A stretch of 64,000 nucleotides of DNA. It comes from Pseudoduganella lurida. GTDB taxonomy: Bacteria > Pseudomonadota > Gammaproteobacteria > Burkholderiales > Burkholderiaceae_D. The notes under the pieces were generated by a model that saw only the letters and a program-made list of their open reading frames with translations, made no database searches and was not told the origin of the DNA. Location: NCBI RefSeq assembly GCF_007830455.1, contig NZ_VLLB01000005.1, positions 124,001 to 188,000 of the forward strand, read 5' to 3'. The first letter of the stretch is position 1. Each line of letters begins with the position of its first letter. Shown here one piece after another: positions 44,780 through 53,067 of this stretch. Position numbers and translations under genes: made by a program.

Positions 44780-46003
44780 TCAGCGGCCTTCCCAGCGCCA
44801 GTTCAGCGAAACCTGCCGGCTGTCGTACTGGAAGATCGAGATGTTTTCGTGGTTGCGCGTGGCGCGCCATTCCAGCACCAGCGACTGGTTGGCCGCGAAG
44901 CCGTAGGAGAGGGCGGCGCGGGCCGTGCTGGTGCGCTGCTGCCGCGTCACGTCGATCAGGCCGGGCGAATAGGCGCTGTCGCCGTGCCAGCGCTGGCGGC
45001 TCCAGTCGAGTTCGCCGTCCAGCGCACCCGCCAGGTTGCCGCGCACCAGCATGCGCACGTTCCAGCCGGCCCGGTCGCCGCCCGGCCGCGTGCCGGTTGC
45101 CCGGTCGTCCAGGTAGCCCAGGCTGGCCTGGCCCCAGCCGCGCCTGGCGCGGTAGCCGAGGATGCCGCGCAGTTCCAGCGTGGCAGCGTTGAAGTTGCTG
45201 AGGGTGCGGTAGTGCGAGTAGCCCACGCCGCCCAGCAGTGCGAAGTCGACGTTCTTCGGCAGGGCCAGCGGCGGCGTGGCGCGCAGCTGCAGCTGCGCCT
45301 GCTCCTGGTACAGCTGGCCGCCCAGCGTCAGCAGGCCGCCCAGCGCCACGCTGCGCATGCGCCAGCCGCCGGCGCGCCACGGGTGCTCCACGCCACCCAG
45401 CAGCGACAGCGTGTCGTAGTCGGATACATGGTCGTTGCGGCGCAGGTGCACCTGCACGAAGCCGATGTCGCCGCGCTCGTTCAGGTCGGCCAGGTAGTCG
45501 CCCGCCACCACCGTGTAGTGGTCGGCGCGCGGCAGGTATTCCGGCAGCAGCTGCAGCGGCGTGCCGTCGCCGGCGGCAAATTCCGGATTGGCCGCGCCCT
45601 GGTTGACGTTGCTGTCGTAGCCGCGCTGCGCCTGTACCGACCAGAGCCGCACGCGCTGGCTGTTGCGGCAGCCCTGCCGGCGCTGTTCCTCGATCAGCTG
45701 GCGCACCCCGGGTGGCGGGTCGAACTGCGCCTCGATGCGGGTGAACAGCGCGAGCGCCTCGGCGGACCGGCCCAGCGAGCACTGCAGCATCGCCAGGTCC
45801 AGCCACTGGGCCGGGCTTTCCGGGCCGGCGGCGATCATGCGGTCGAGCGCCTCCGTGGCGTCGGCCATGCGGCCTTCGCCGAGCGCGCGCATGGCTTCCA
45901 TGTACAGGTCCGGGCCCGCGGGCGCGGCGGGAGCCGGCGCTTCCTGGGCCTGCCCGCCCACCGCGAGCAGCAGCGACAACAAGACAAACAAGACGTTCTT
46001 CAA
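44780..46003 (-). CDS. TPR-containing outer-membrane beta-barrel protein
   Basis: A 407-aa exported protein with signal peptide MKNVLFVLLSLLLAVGGQAQ. The N-terminal part (about 30-115) contains TPR-like helices (YMEAMRALGEGRMADATEAL, AQWLDLAMLQCSLGRSAEAL). From about 125 the chain is a series of alternating beta strands ending SRQVSLNWRWEGR, typical of an outer-membrane barrel with a C-terminal aromatic signature. The layout resembles surface lipoprotein assembly modifier (Slam) proteins, but the assignment is tentative. It overlaps the cyclase gene by four bases. Confidence 0.7.
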   Translation of the reverse strand: MKNVLFVLLSLLLAVGGQAQEAPAPAAPAGPDLYMEAMRALGEGRMADATEALDRMIAAGPESPAQWLDLAMLQCSLGRSAEALALFTRIEAQFDPPPGVRQLIEEQRRQGCRNSQRVRLWSVQAQRGYDSNVNQGAANPEFAAGDGTPLQLLPEYLPRADHYTVVAGDYLADLNERGDIGFVQVHLRRNDHVSDYDTLSLLGGVEHPWRAGGWRMRSVALGGLLTLGGQLYQEQAQLQLRATPPLALPKNVDFALLGGVGYSHYRTLSNFNAATLELRGILGYRARRGWGQASLGYLDDRATGTRPGGDRAGWNVRMLVRGNLAGALDGELDWSRQRWHGDSAYSPGLIDVTRQQRTSTARAALSYGFAANQSLVLEWRATRNHENISIFQYDSRQVSLNWRWEGR

Positions 46004-47850
46004 ATCGTTCCTTTGGCCGCCAGCGCGGTCAATGTGTAAAGCATCGTGAGGCTGTCTCGCCCGCGCAGCACCACCTGGCCGACCGGCGCCAGCGCATGCC
46101 GGCGCGCCAGGGCGAACGTACCCGGCCCCACCAGCACGTCGCAGGGCAGGTCGCGCGCTGCCGTTTCCAGCCGCGAGGCCACGTTGACGCTGTCGCCGAC
46201 GGCAGTATAGATGCTGCGTGCGCTCGAACCGAAATCGCCCGCCATCGCCTCGCCGCTCTCGATGCCGATGCGCACCCGCACCGGCGCCTGGCCCGCTGCC
46301 CTGCGCGCTGCGTTGAATCCGTCCAGCGCCGCCATGATCGCCAGGGCCGCACCGAGCGCCTGGTCGGCATGGTCCGGCACCGGCAGCGGCGCGCCCCAGA
46401 AGGCCACCAGGCCGTCGCCAGTGAATTTGTCCAGCGTGCCGCCGGCATCCAGCACGGGACCCGTCAGGCAGTTCAGGAAGTCGCGGGTCAGCCGCGCCGC
46501 CTGCTCCACCGGCAGGGAGGCCACATGCGTGGTGTAGCCCTCCATGTCGGCAATCAGCGTCGTCACCTGGCAGCGGGTCGGCGCCAGCGGGTCGGCCAGG
46601 TTGCTGCGCAATAGTTCATCGACCACGGCGTCGGCGACATACTGGCGCAGCGTGCCCAGCAGCTTGCGCGACTGCTGCTGGGCCTGTTGCCAGGCGAGCG
46701 GCACGGCGATCGCCAGCAGCAGCAGGCAGGACAGCAGCGGCCCCACCGGCGAAAACGCCGCATCGTGCGGCACCAGCAGCCACACCAGCGCCAGCCACGC
46801 CAGCGCGGCCACGGCCAGCAGCGCCACGTTGGCCCATGCCGCCAGGCGCGGCAGCGTATATAAAGTGAGGCCGGCCAGCAGCGCGGCGAATGCCACCGCC
46901 ACGGTCCGGCCGGGCCAGGGAGCCGGCGCGCTACCGTCGCGCACGTCCAGCAGCGCGGTGAGCGCCTCGGCATGCACCAGCAGCCCGCTCGTGTTCGGGC
47001 TGAGCGGCGTGGCCACCCGGTCCGCCAGGCCCAGCGCGGAGGAGCCGATCAGCACGTACTTGTCGCGCAGCCATTCGGCCGGGACGGCCAGGTCGAGGAT
47101 GTCCGCCGCCGGCACCACCGTGTAGGCTTCCAGCTGCCGGGCGTAGGGAATGCGGCGCAGTCCATGGCCGCTCTGCATGCCCGCCACCGGCCCGGCACCC
47201 GCCACCGCGCCACCCAGCATCGCCAGCGACAGGGCCGGGTAGGTGCGGCCCTGGTAGAAGGTCTGCATCGGCAGGCGGCGCAGCATGCCGTCCATGTCCG
47301 GCAGGAAGCCGATATTGCCGAAGCGCGCCGCACCGGCCAGGCCGGCATGGTTGGCCACGAAGCCCCGCGCCGGCACCGCATCGCCGGCGGCAGCCGGCCG
47401 TCCGCCGCCCAGCGTGCCGACCTGCAGGCTGCCGCTGCCGTCGAACACGAACGACTGCGGCAGCACCAGCGGGCCGAACCGGCCCAGCAGCGCCAGCCGC
47501 TCGTCGCCCGCCGCGTCGGCCCGCTCGGGCAGCACGATGTCCAGCCCGACCACGCGCGCGCCATACGGCCCCACCAGGTTTTCCACCATGTGCGCCAGCC
47601 GGTCGCGCGGCCAGGGCCAGGCGCCCGCGCGGCGCAGGCTGGCCTCGTCGATATCGACCACCACCAGCCGTTCTTCCGGCACGGGGCTGGCCTGGGCCCG
47701 CACGATCACGTCCCGCAGGCGTTCGTCGCCGGGCAGGGTGGCGCCGGGCCACTGTGCCGCCGCCGCGATTGCGACTGCGAACGCAGCCACGCACCAGCGC
47801 GCCAGCAGGGCGGCGGCACCGTCGCGACGGGAGGCACGCAGGAGCTTCAT
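46000..47850 (-). CDS. CHASE2-domain class III adenylate cyclase
   Basis: A 616-aa membrane sensor making cAMP. ATG 47850 (MKLLRASRRDGAAALL) is chosen; the frame stays open upstream but over unrelated intergenic and antisense sequence. One N-terminal helix leads into a periplasmic CHASE2 domain (VVVDIDEASLRRAGAWPWPR, VVGLDIVLPERAD), then come three helices (about 325-405) and a cyclase domain. Metal Asps are in LIADMEGYTTH and FTGDGLVAFWGAP. Lys in TLDKFTGDG and Thr in YTAVGDSVNVASRLE are the adenine-selecting pair of class IIIb adenylyl cyclases. The neighbouring Crp-type regulator supports cAMP rather than cGMP as product. Confidence 0.9.
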   Translation of the reverse strand: MKLLRASRRDGAAALLARWCVAAFAVAIAAAAQWPGATLPGDERLRDVIVRAQASPVPEERLVVVDIDEASLRRAGAWPWPRDRLAHMVENLVGPYGARVVGLDIVLPERADAAGDERLALLGRFGPLVLPQSFVFDGSGSLQVGTLGGGRPAAAGDAVPARGFVANHAGLAGAARFGNIGFLPDMDGMLRRLPMQTFYQGRTYPALSLAMLGGAVAGAGPVAGMQSGHGLRRIPYARQLEAYTVVPAADILDLAVPAEWLRDKYVLIGSSALGLADRVATPLSPNTSGLLVHAEALTALLDVRDGSAPAPWPGRTVAVAFAALLAGLTLYTLPRLAAWANVALLAVAALAWLALVWLLVPHDAAFSPVGPLLSCLLLLAIAVPLAWQQAQQQSRKLLGTLRQYVADAVVDELLRSNLADPLAPTRCQVTTLIADMEGYTTHVASLPVEQAARLTRDFLNCLTGPVLDAGGTLDKFTGDGLVAFWGAPLPVPDHADQALGAALAIMAALDGFNAARRAAGQAPVRVRIGIESGEAMAGDFGSSARSIYTAVGDSVNVASRLETAARDLPCDVLVGPGTFALARRHALAPVGQVVLRGRDSLTMLYTLTALAAKGTI

Positions 47851-48054
47851 CGACGGGCTGGGGAGCGCAAAATGTTTCGCATAACCTATAAGTATAACCC
47901 CCGCACCCTCTCCGCGCCGCCCCATCGGCCCGGCGCCGGCCATGTGTGGCGGGCGTTCCACGCTATAAGCCTTCATTGGTAACATCGCGTAACAGCCATG
48001 CGTGTGGTATTTCCTGTGCGTTACAGTTCGGGTGTCGGGATACGTCCGTGCGGA

Positions 48055-48070
48055 TGTGACGGCTGTCACA
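48055..48070. promoter_or_regulatory. CRP-type operator upstream of the FecR gene
   Basis: TGTGACGGCTGTCACA fits TGTGA-N6-TCACA exactly. It ends 47 bases before the FecR gene start. A -10-like CACAAT lies at 48091-48096, about 28 bases from the site centre, close to the geometry of class II CRP-activated promoters. Confidence 0.75.
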
Positions 48071-48117
48071 GCTTTCCCCGCGCAGTGCCGCACAATAGCA
48101 AGCTCAAGGAGTCCACC

Positions 48118-49542
48118 ATGCCGTTCCCAATGCCCGTCCACCGCCGTTTTTCCCCCCTGCGTGCCGCCTGCGGCGCCGTGCTGCTTGCTGTCGCGGCCTG
48201 TGCCACCCCGGCCTGGGCGGGCGAAGCCGGCCGCGCCGTGTTCGTCAGCGGCGACGTGCGGATCGGCCGGGCCCCGGTGGCGCTCAACGGCGTGGTGCAG
48301 GAAGGTGACGAGATCACCACTGGCCGCGACGGCTATATCTATGTGAAGACGGTCGATGACGGCCTGCTGGTGCTGCGCCCTTCGAGCCGCGCGCGCATCG
48401 CCGCCTATCATATCGACCGCGAAACGCCCGCGAACACGCGCGTCAAGCTGGAGCTGCTGGAAGGCGTGGCGCGCAGCGTCTCCGGTAACGGCGTCAAGGC
48501 GGCGCGGCAGAATTTCCGGTTCAACACGCCCGTGGCGGCGATCGGCGTGCGGGGCACCGACTTCACGGTGTTCACGGACCAGGAAACGTCGAACGTGACG
48601 GTGCTGTCCGGCGCGATCGTCGTCAGCGGCTTCGGCGGCAGCTGCCAGCCGGGCGGCGCAGGCCCATGCGAACACCCGGCCAGCCGGGAACTGGCCGCCA
48701 GCCAGGCGGGGCAGATGCTGCAGGTGCGCCGCGGCCGCGCCGAACCGAACGTGCTGCCAGGCGGCCCGCTGGCGCCGGATGCGGTGACGCCGCCGCGCGG
48801 CGACGAGCCGGGCAAGGGCGCCACCACCCCCGTCGCATCGGCCGAGCCGAGCCTGGATCCGCAGAAGGCCAGCAACGTGCTGCAGCAGGGCCTGACGGTG
48901 CGCACGCCCGTGCTGCCGCCCGAGCCGCCGCCGGTGCCCCCGGTGCAGGCGGCCACGCCGGAAGATCCGCTGGTGTCGGCCCCGGCCGAGCAGCCCGTGG
49001 TGTCCGTGCCGGTGGAGACGGTGCCGCCGCCCCTGCCGCCAAGCAATCTGGTATGGGGCCGCTGGGCCGCCGTGGCGGGCGCCGCCGGCACGGTCGACGG
49101 CACCAAGCTGGTTGCTCAGGGTGCGCGGCTAGTGGGCTCGAACGCGTATTACTCGGTGTACCGCGATGCCAGTACGGAGTACCAGATGCCCCAGTCCGGC
49201 GCCGCCGGCTTCTCGCTGAGCCAGGGCGAGGCGCTGGTCAGCACGAGCGGCAGCCTGACCCCGAGCGCTGCGGCGCTGACCAACGGCCAGCTGAACGTGG
49301 ACTTCGGCGCACGCACCTTCACCACCGGTTTCGACCTGACCACCGGCAAGGACACGTTCCGCCTGCAGGCGGAAGGCAACCTGGGCAGCAATGGCGACAT
49401 GTCGGCCATCAACCGCTTTACGCCGGCCAGCAACATGACCGTGAGCGGCAGCCTGGGCACGCGGAACGACGCCGCCTATATTTTCACGACGCGGCTGGAT
49501 GAGCGCCGTACTGCGAATGGCGTGACTTACTGGGTTAAGTGA
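48118..49542 (+). CDS. FecR-domain exported protein
   Basis: A 474-aa exported protein. ATG 48118 has AAGGAG upstream and starts a signal peptide ending CATPAWAGE. The FecR domain (about 40-185) contains GDVRIGRAPVALNGVVQEGD, DGLLVLRPSSRARIAAYHID and FNTPVAAIGVRGTDFTVF. A Pro-rich linker (about 220-310) is followed by a C-terminal beta-rich domain (LVWGRWAAVAG, FSLSQGEALVSTS) ending NGVTYWVK. Such proteins are often encoded next to CHASE2 cyclases and may sense or bind envelope polymers. It is divergent from the cyclase gene, with a CRP-type site in its promoter. Confidence 0.88.
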   Translation: MPFPMPVHRRFSPLRAACGAVLLAVAACATPAWAGEAGRAVFVSGDVRIGRAPVALNGVVQEGDEITTGRDGYIYVKTVDDGLLVLRPSSRARIAAYHIDRETPANTRVKLELLEGVARSVSGNGVKAARQNFRFNTPVAAIGVRGTDFTVFTDQETSNVTVLSGAIVVSGFGGSCQPGGAGPCEHPASRELAASQAGQMLQVRRGRAEPNVLPGGPLAPDAVTPPRGDEPGKGATTPVASAEPSLDPQKASNVLQQGLTVRTPVLPPEPPPVPPVQAATPEDPLVSAPAEQPVVSVPVETVPPPLPPSNLVWGRWAAVAGAAGTVDGTKLVAQGARLVGSNAYYSVYRDASTEYQMPQSGAAGFSLSQGEALVSTSGSLTPSAAALTNGQLNVDFGARTFTTGFDLTTGKDTFRLQAEGNLGSNGDMSAINRFTPASNMTVSGSLGTRNDAAYIFTTRLDERRTANGVTYWVK

Positions 49543-49597
49543 TCATGCTGCAGGTGATCATGCTGCAAGTGATCACGTTGGGAGTGATCTGGCGGAT
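49538..49597 (+). repeat. 15-bp tandem repeat (four copies) at the end of the FecR gene
   Basis: Units AGTGATCATGCTGCA (49538), GGTGATCATGCTGCA (49553), AGTGATCACGTTGGG (49568) and AGTGATCTGGCGGAT (49583). The first unit includes the TGA stop codon of the FecR gene. Confidence 0.85.
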
Positions 49598-49681
49598 CGA
49601 ATGGCCACTGAATAAATAGCAGGCGAACGGATGTTTTAAATTCCTGTACTTGCCGATTCGTCATTGACTGAATATCATTAT

Positions 49682-49712
49682 AAAAGCGCCGCATATGCGG
49701 CGCTTTTTTTTC
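49682..49712 (+). terminator. Rho-independent terminator after the FecR gene
   Basis: Perfect stem AAAAGCGCCGCAT/ATGCGGCGCTTTT with continuing T-run (nine T). Confidence 0.92.
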
Positions 49713-49932
49713 GTGCGCCACCCCGGCAGCAGTTCCCCTACACTCATGCGCAAGGCGGGCAGACCCGCTTTAATTCCCCTGAGTCCGCATTGCCTGATTC
49801 CGCGATAATGCGGGCCGGTCCACCATGATTACCGGAACGTGATGCTATTGCATTCCAAACAGTCATCTCTGATAATGTGTCGCGGAGTTTTCTCAATATA
49901 TTTGCGAAAAAAAACGACAAAAGCTCAAGGCG

Positions 49933-49948
49933 TGTGACGAACGTCACA
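49933..49948. promoter_or_regulatory. CRP-type operator upstream of the DUF4214 surface protein
   Basis: TGTGACGAACGTCACA fits TGTGA-N6-TCACA exactly and is a perfect 7+7 palindrome around AA. It lies 94 bases before the start codon. A loose -10 (CATCAT, 49971-49976) is about 30 bases from its centre. Confidence 0.75.
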
Positions 49949-50042
49949 TTCCGAGGCATTCGTCTTCTGCCATCATGGCTGCCGTAGTACTGCGAACAGT
50001 GCAACGCCAGCAGCTAATCTTAATCCCTAGGAGAGTACCTTA

Positions 50043-52850
50043 ATGACCACCGCTACCGAAATTCAACAACTGTACGTTGCCTATTTCAACCGTCCAGCTG
50101 ACGTGCTGGGCCTGTCGTTCTGGCTGGACCGTGCCAACAAGAGCAGCATCTCTGCCGTGGCCAACGAATTCGCGAACTCGACCGAGTACACCGACGTGTA
50201 CGGCGGCAAAACGGCTGCTGAGCAAGTCAACGCCATCTACATGAACCTGTTCGGCCGTCCTGCAGAAGCCGCTGGTCTGGTCTACTGGGCCAACAAGCTG
50301 ATCGCCGGTACCGAAACGTTCGGTTCGATCGCCCTGACGATCGCTGGCGCCGCCCAGAACGCCGACAAGATCGCCATCGACTCCAAAGTCGCTGCCGCTT
50401 CCGCATTCACCGCTTCCCTGACCGATGGCGCCGAAATCGTCGGTTACTCGGGTGATGCCGCCAACTCCGTCGCCCGTGCCTTCCTGGCCGGTGTGACCGA
50501 CGCAGCTACCCTGGCAACGGCAACGACCGAAGCCAACCTGAACGCCGTTGCTGCTGCTGCTGTTGCTGCGCACGATGGCACCGCCACGACGACGACCAAC
50601 CTGACCGCTGGCGTTGACACGCTGACCGGCACCGCTGGCGCCGACATCTTCAACGCACTGAGCGTGACTGCAAGTGGTGCAGCTGGTTCGACCCTGGGCA
50701 ACTTCGACTCGATCGATGGCGGCGCAGGTAACGACACGCTGAACATCTACACCGATGCTGGCGCTACGACCCCGATCAACACCACGATCGGCTCCAACAC
50801 GACCATCCGCAGCATCGAAACGATCAACATCTTCAACAGCAATGGTGCTGTCGCTGCTCTGGCCGATGGTTCGAAATTCACGGGCGCAACCGCTCTGTGG
50901 CAAATCGGCGCAGCCGCCAACGTCACGAACCTGGAATCCAGCACGACCGCCGGCTTCCGTGGCCTGACCACCGCTGCTGCCCGTTCCGTGACCGCTACCG
51001 ACGCAGCTACCAGCGCTTCGATCGCTGTTGATGGCGTGGTTGAAGGTTCGACCTTCAACGTGATCTCCGGCACCAGCGGCAAGCTGGCCGCTGTAAACCT
51101 GTCCGGCGTCGTGACCGACTCCACCGGCGGCGACGGCGTGATCGGCAACACGAACCTGGGCGTGACCGTCGGTAAAGACGTGCAGACCCTGACCCTGAAC
51201 ACGTCGGTTGCAACCAACCTGTCGATCACCGACAACGCTGGCAGCGCCACGACCAAAAAGCTGACCACGATCAACGCTGCTGCAAGCACCGGCGCGATCA
51301 CCTACGCTGACAGCGAAACCACCGTTGCCAACATCACCACCGGCTCGGGCAAGGACGACATCACCCTGGTCACCGTGACCGCCAAGGACAACGCCACGAC
51401 GACGACCGTTGACGAAACCGTGACCGCCACCGTCAACACCGGCGCAGGCGACGACACGATCCGCATCAACGTTACCGGCAACGGCATCGTTACCGTCAAC
51501 GCCGGCGAAGGCAATGACACCGTCAACATCATTGGCCGTGACGCTGCAACGCTGAACATCAACCTGGGCGCAGGCGACGACATCTTCACGAGCGCTGTTG
51601 CAATCAACGGCACCGACTCGATCGATGCTGGCGAAGGCTACGACACTCTGCTGCTGAACCTGGTTGGCTCCGCCAACGTGGGTGCCTTCAGCAACTTCGA
51701 CGCATTCGATGCGAAGAACCTGGCGAAAGCCCTGGACGTCGAAATCCTGTCGCAGAAAAACACCGTGTCCGAAATCATCACCACCGGTGACGTCGGCACG
51801 GGCGCAGTCCTGCAAAACGTGGGTGCTGGCGTTGGCTACCGCATCACCGGCGACACCGGTACCGTCGTGGGTGGCGTTGAAACGGCGCTGAGCGCACTGA
51901 CGATCAACCAGAAGGTCGCTGGCGACCTGACCGTCACGCTGGACATCGACGAAACGGCAACGACCGCTGCTACGACGACGGCAACCTCGGCCAACGCATC
52001 GGTCATCACCAACGCGACCGGCGTCAAGGCTGTGTTCGATTCTTCCTTCGTGGGCGAAGCTGTCAACGCAACCGGCGACAACGTTGCTGCGCTGACCGTC
52101 GCTGGCACGGCTCTGAAAACGATCGCTATCACGTCCGGTGGCGACAATGCTCTGAACACGCTGAACGTCGCTAACGGCGCGGGCGAACTGACTGCCATCA
52201 CCTCGAGCGGCGATCAGGACGTAGTCATCAACGTCGGTACGGGCGCTGCCAAACTGGCATCGATCACCGCAACGGGCGAAGAGCACGTGACGGTCACCGT
52301 CGGCACCGGCGCAATCAAGCTGGCAACGATCGACACGTCCGGCGCAACCGGCGGCCTGACGGCTTCGCTGGCCAGCGTCATCGACGGCGGCACGATCAAG
52401 CTGGGTTCGGGCGCTGACCTGATCTCGGTGACCAGCGCTTCGTCGATCGCTGGTGTCGAGTCGATCCAGGGCTTCGAAAAAGCACTGGCCGTTGCAGTCA
52501 GCACCGCAACTGGCGACGCTTCTGCCAAGGCCGATGCAATCGCCGACGCAGACATGATCTCGCTGGGTGCTGCTGGTGACACGTACACCGTCGCTGCCAA
52601 CGCCACCAACCTGACGAACGGCGTTCTGACGTTCACGGGCGCTGGTCCTTCGACGCTGGCTGATGCTGCTGGCCTGGCCGACACCGCAACGACCGCTACG
52701 GCTGGCGCCGCTCTGGTGTTCGAATACACCGGCAGCACCTACCTGTTCGTCCAAGGCGGCGCAACCGACACCCTGGTGCAGCTGACCGGCGTGACGGGCG
52801 TGACCAACCTGGTCGAAAACGGCACGACCAACCACTTCTTCATCGTGTAA
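50043..52850 (+). CDS. Large DUF4214/RTX-like surface (S-layer-like) protein secreted by type I system
   Basis: A 935-aa protein without signal peptide and without a single Cys. The DUF4214 domain lies at about 1-110 (IQQLYVAYFNRPADVLGLSF, YMNLFGRPAEAAGLVYW). Calcium-binding RTX-like nonapeptide pieces follow: GTAGADIFNAL, GGAGNDTLNIY, NTGAGDDTIRI, NAGEGNDTVNI, NLGAGDDIF, DAGEGYDTL. The rest is a Thr/Ala/Val-rich beta-repeat region. The C-terminus YLFVQGGATDTLVQLTGV ending HFFIV fits an uncleaved type I secretion signal. Codon use is plainly biased and less GC-rich than the neighbours, as in very highly expressed genes. The type I exporter genes follow directly. Confidence 0.87.
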   Translation: MTTATEIQQLYVAYFNRPADVLGLSFWLDRANKSSISAVANEFANSTEYTDVYGGKTAAEQVNAIYMNLFGRPAEAAGLVYWANKLIAGTETFGSIALTIAGAAQNADKIAIDSKVAAASAFTASLTDGAEIVGYSGDAANSVARAFLAGVTDAATLATATTEANLNAVAAAAVAAHDGTATTTTNLTAGVDTLTGTAGADIFNALSVTASGAAGSTLGNFDSIDGGAGNDTLNIYTDAGATTPINTTIGSNTTIRSIETINIFNSNGAVAALADGSKFTGATALWQIGAAANVTNLESSTTAGFRGLTTAAARSVTATDAATSASIAVDGVVEGSTFNVISGTSGKLAAVNLSGVVTDSTGGDGVIGNTNLGVTVGKDVQTLTLNTSVATNLSITDNAGSATTKKLTTINAAASTGAITYADSETTVANITTGSGKDDITLVTVTAKDNATTTTVDETVTATVNTGAGDDTIRINVTGNGIVTVNAGEGNDTVNIIGRDAATLNINLGAGDDIFTSAVAINGTDSIDAGEGYDTLLLNLVGSANVGAFSNFDAFDAKNLAKALDVEILSQKNTVSEIITTGDVGTGAVLQNVGAGVGYRITGDTGTVVGGVETALSALTINQKVAGDLTVTLDIDETATTAATTTATSANASVITNATGVKAVFDSSFVGEAVNATGDNVAALTVAGTALKTIAITSGGDNALNTLNVANGAGELTAITSSGDQDVVINVGTGAAKLASITATGEEHVTVTVGTGAIKLATIDTSGATGGLTASLASVIDGGTIKLGSGADLISVTSASSIAGVESIQGFEKALAVAVSTATGDASAKADAIADADMISLGAAGDTYTVAANATNLTNGVLTFTGAGPSTLADAAGLADTATTATAGAALVFEYTGSTYLFVQGGATDTLVQLTGVTGVTNLVENGTTNHFFIV

Positions 52851-52862
52851 GAAGTCTTCCCT

Positions 52863-52922
52863 CACCATCCGCCCCGGCGGATGGTGTCCGGATCAAAAAG
52901 CCCCGTCCCCGGACGGGGCTTT
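52863..52922 (+). terminator. Tandem hairpins ending the surface protein transcript
   Basis: A perfect 11-base stem CACCATCCGCC/GGCGGATGGTG (52863-52886, loop CC) is followed by a second perfect 12-base stem AAAGCCCCGTCC/GGACGGGGCTTT (52897-52922) ending in T. The double structure should both terminate and protect the mRNA. Confidence 0.9.
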
Positions 52923-52961
52923 TCCATTTATGCCACCGCAACCGTTGTTTCTGTAAGAAAA

Positions 52962-52977
52962 TGTGATGCACATCACA
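52962..52977. promoter_or_regulatory. CRP-type operator of the type I secretion operon
   Basis: TGTGATGCACATCACA fits TGTGA-N6-TCACA exactly and is fully palindromic. A good -10 (GATAAT, 52997-53002) lies about 28-30 bases from the site centre, so the site would be near -40 relative to the start of transcription, the class II activator position. Confidence 0.8.
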
Positions 52978-53067
52978 TTTGAAGTGGCTTTTGATGGATA
53001 ATGTCACGTTCCTAGACGTGGCGCCGATACCCGCGCGCCGTTCCCGCAGGGTTTTATCGGCATATCA

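Larger units (their letters stand above)
49598..50042. other. Long leader region before the DUF4214 surface protein gene
   Basis: About 445 bases without a gene. It holds the terminator at 49682, the CRP-type site at 49933 and a GGAGAG ribosome binding site just before ATG 50043. The sequence 49840-49930 is AT-rich with an A-run, fitting an upstream promoter region. Confidence 0.7.

Noticed and set aside
47851..48675. N-terminal extension of the cyclase reading frame
   Set aside because: It runs across the promoter region and antisense of the FecR gene; the membrane helix and CHASE2 domain begin at ATG 47850.
50040..52868. 942-codon minus-strand frame across the surface protein gene
   Set aside because: Exact antisense of the DUF4214/RTX gene, no family features, and no start signal; a consequence of biased codon use.
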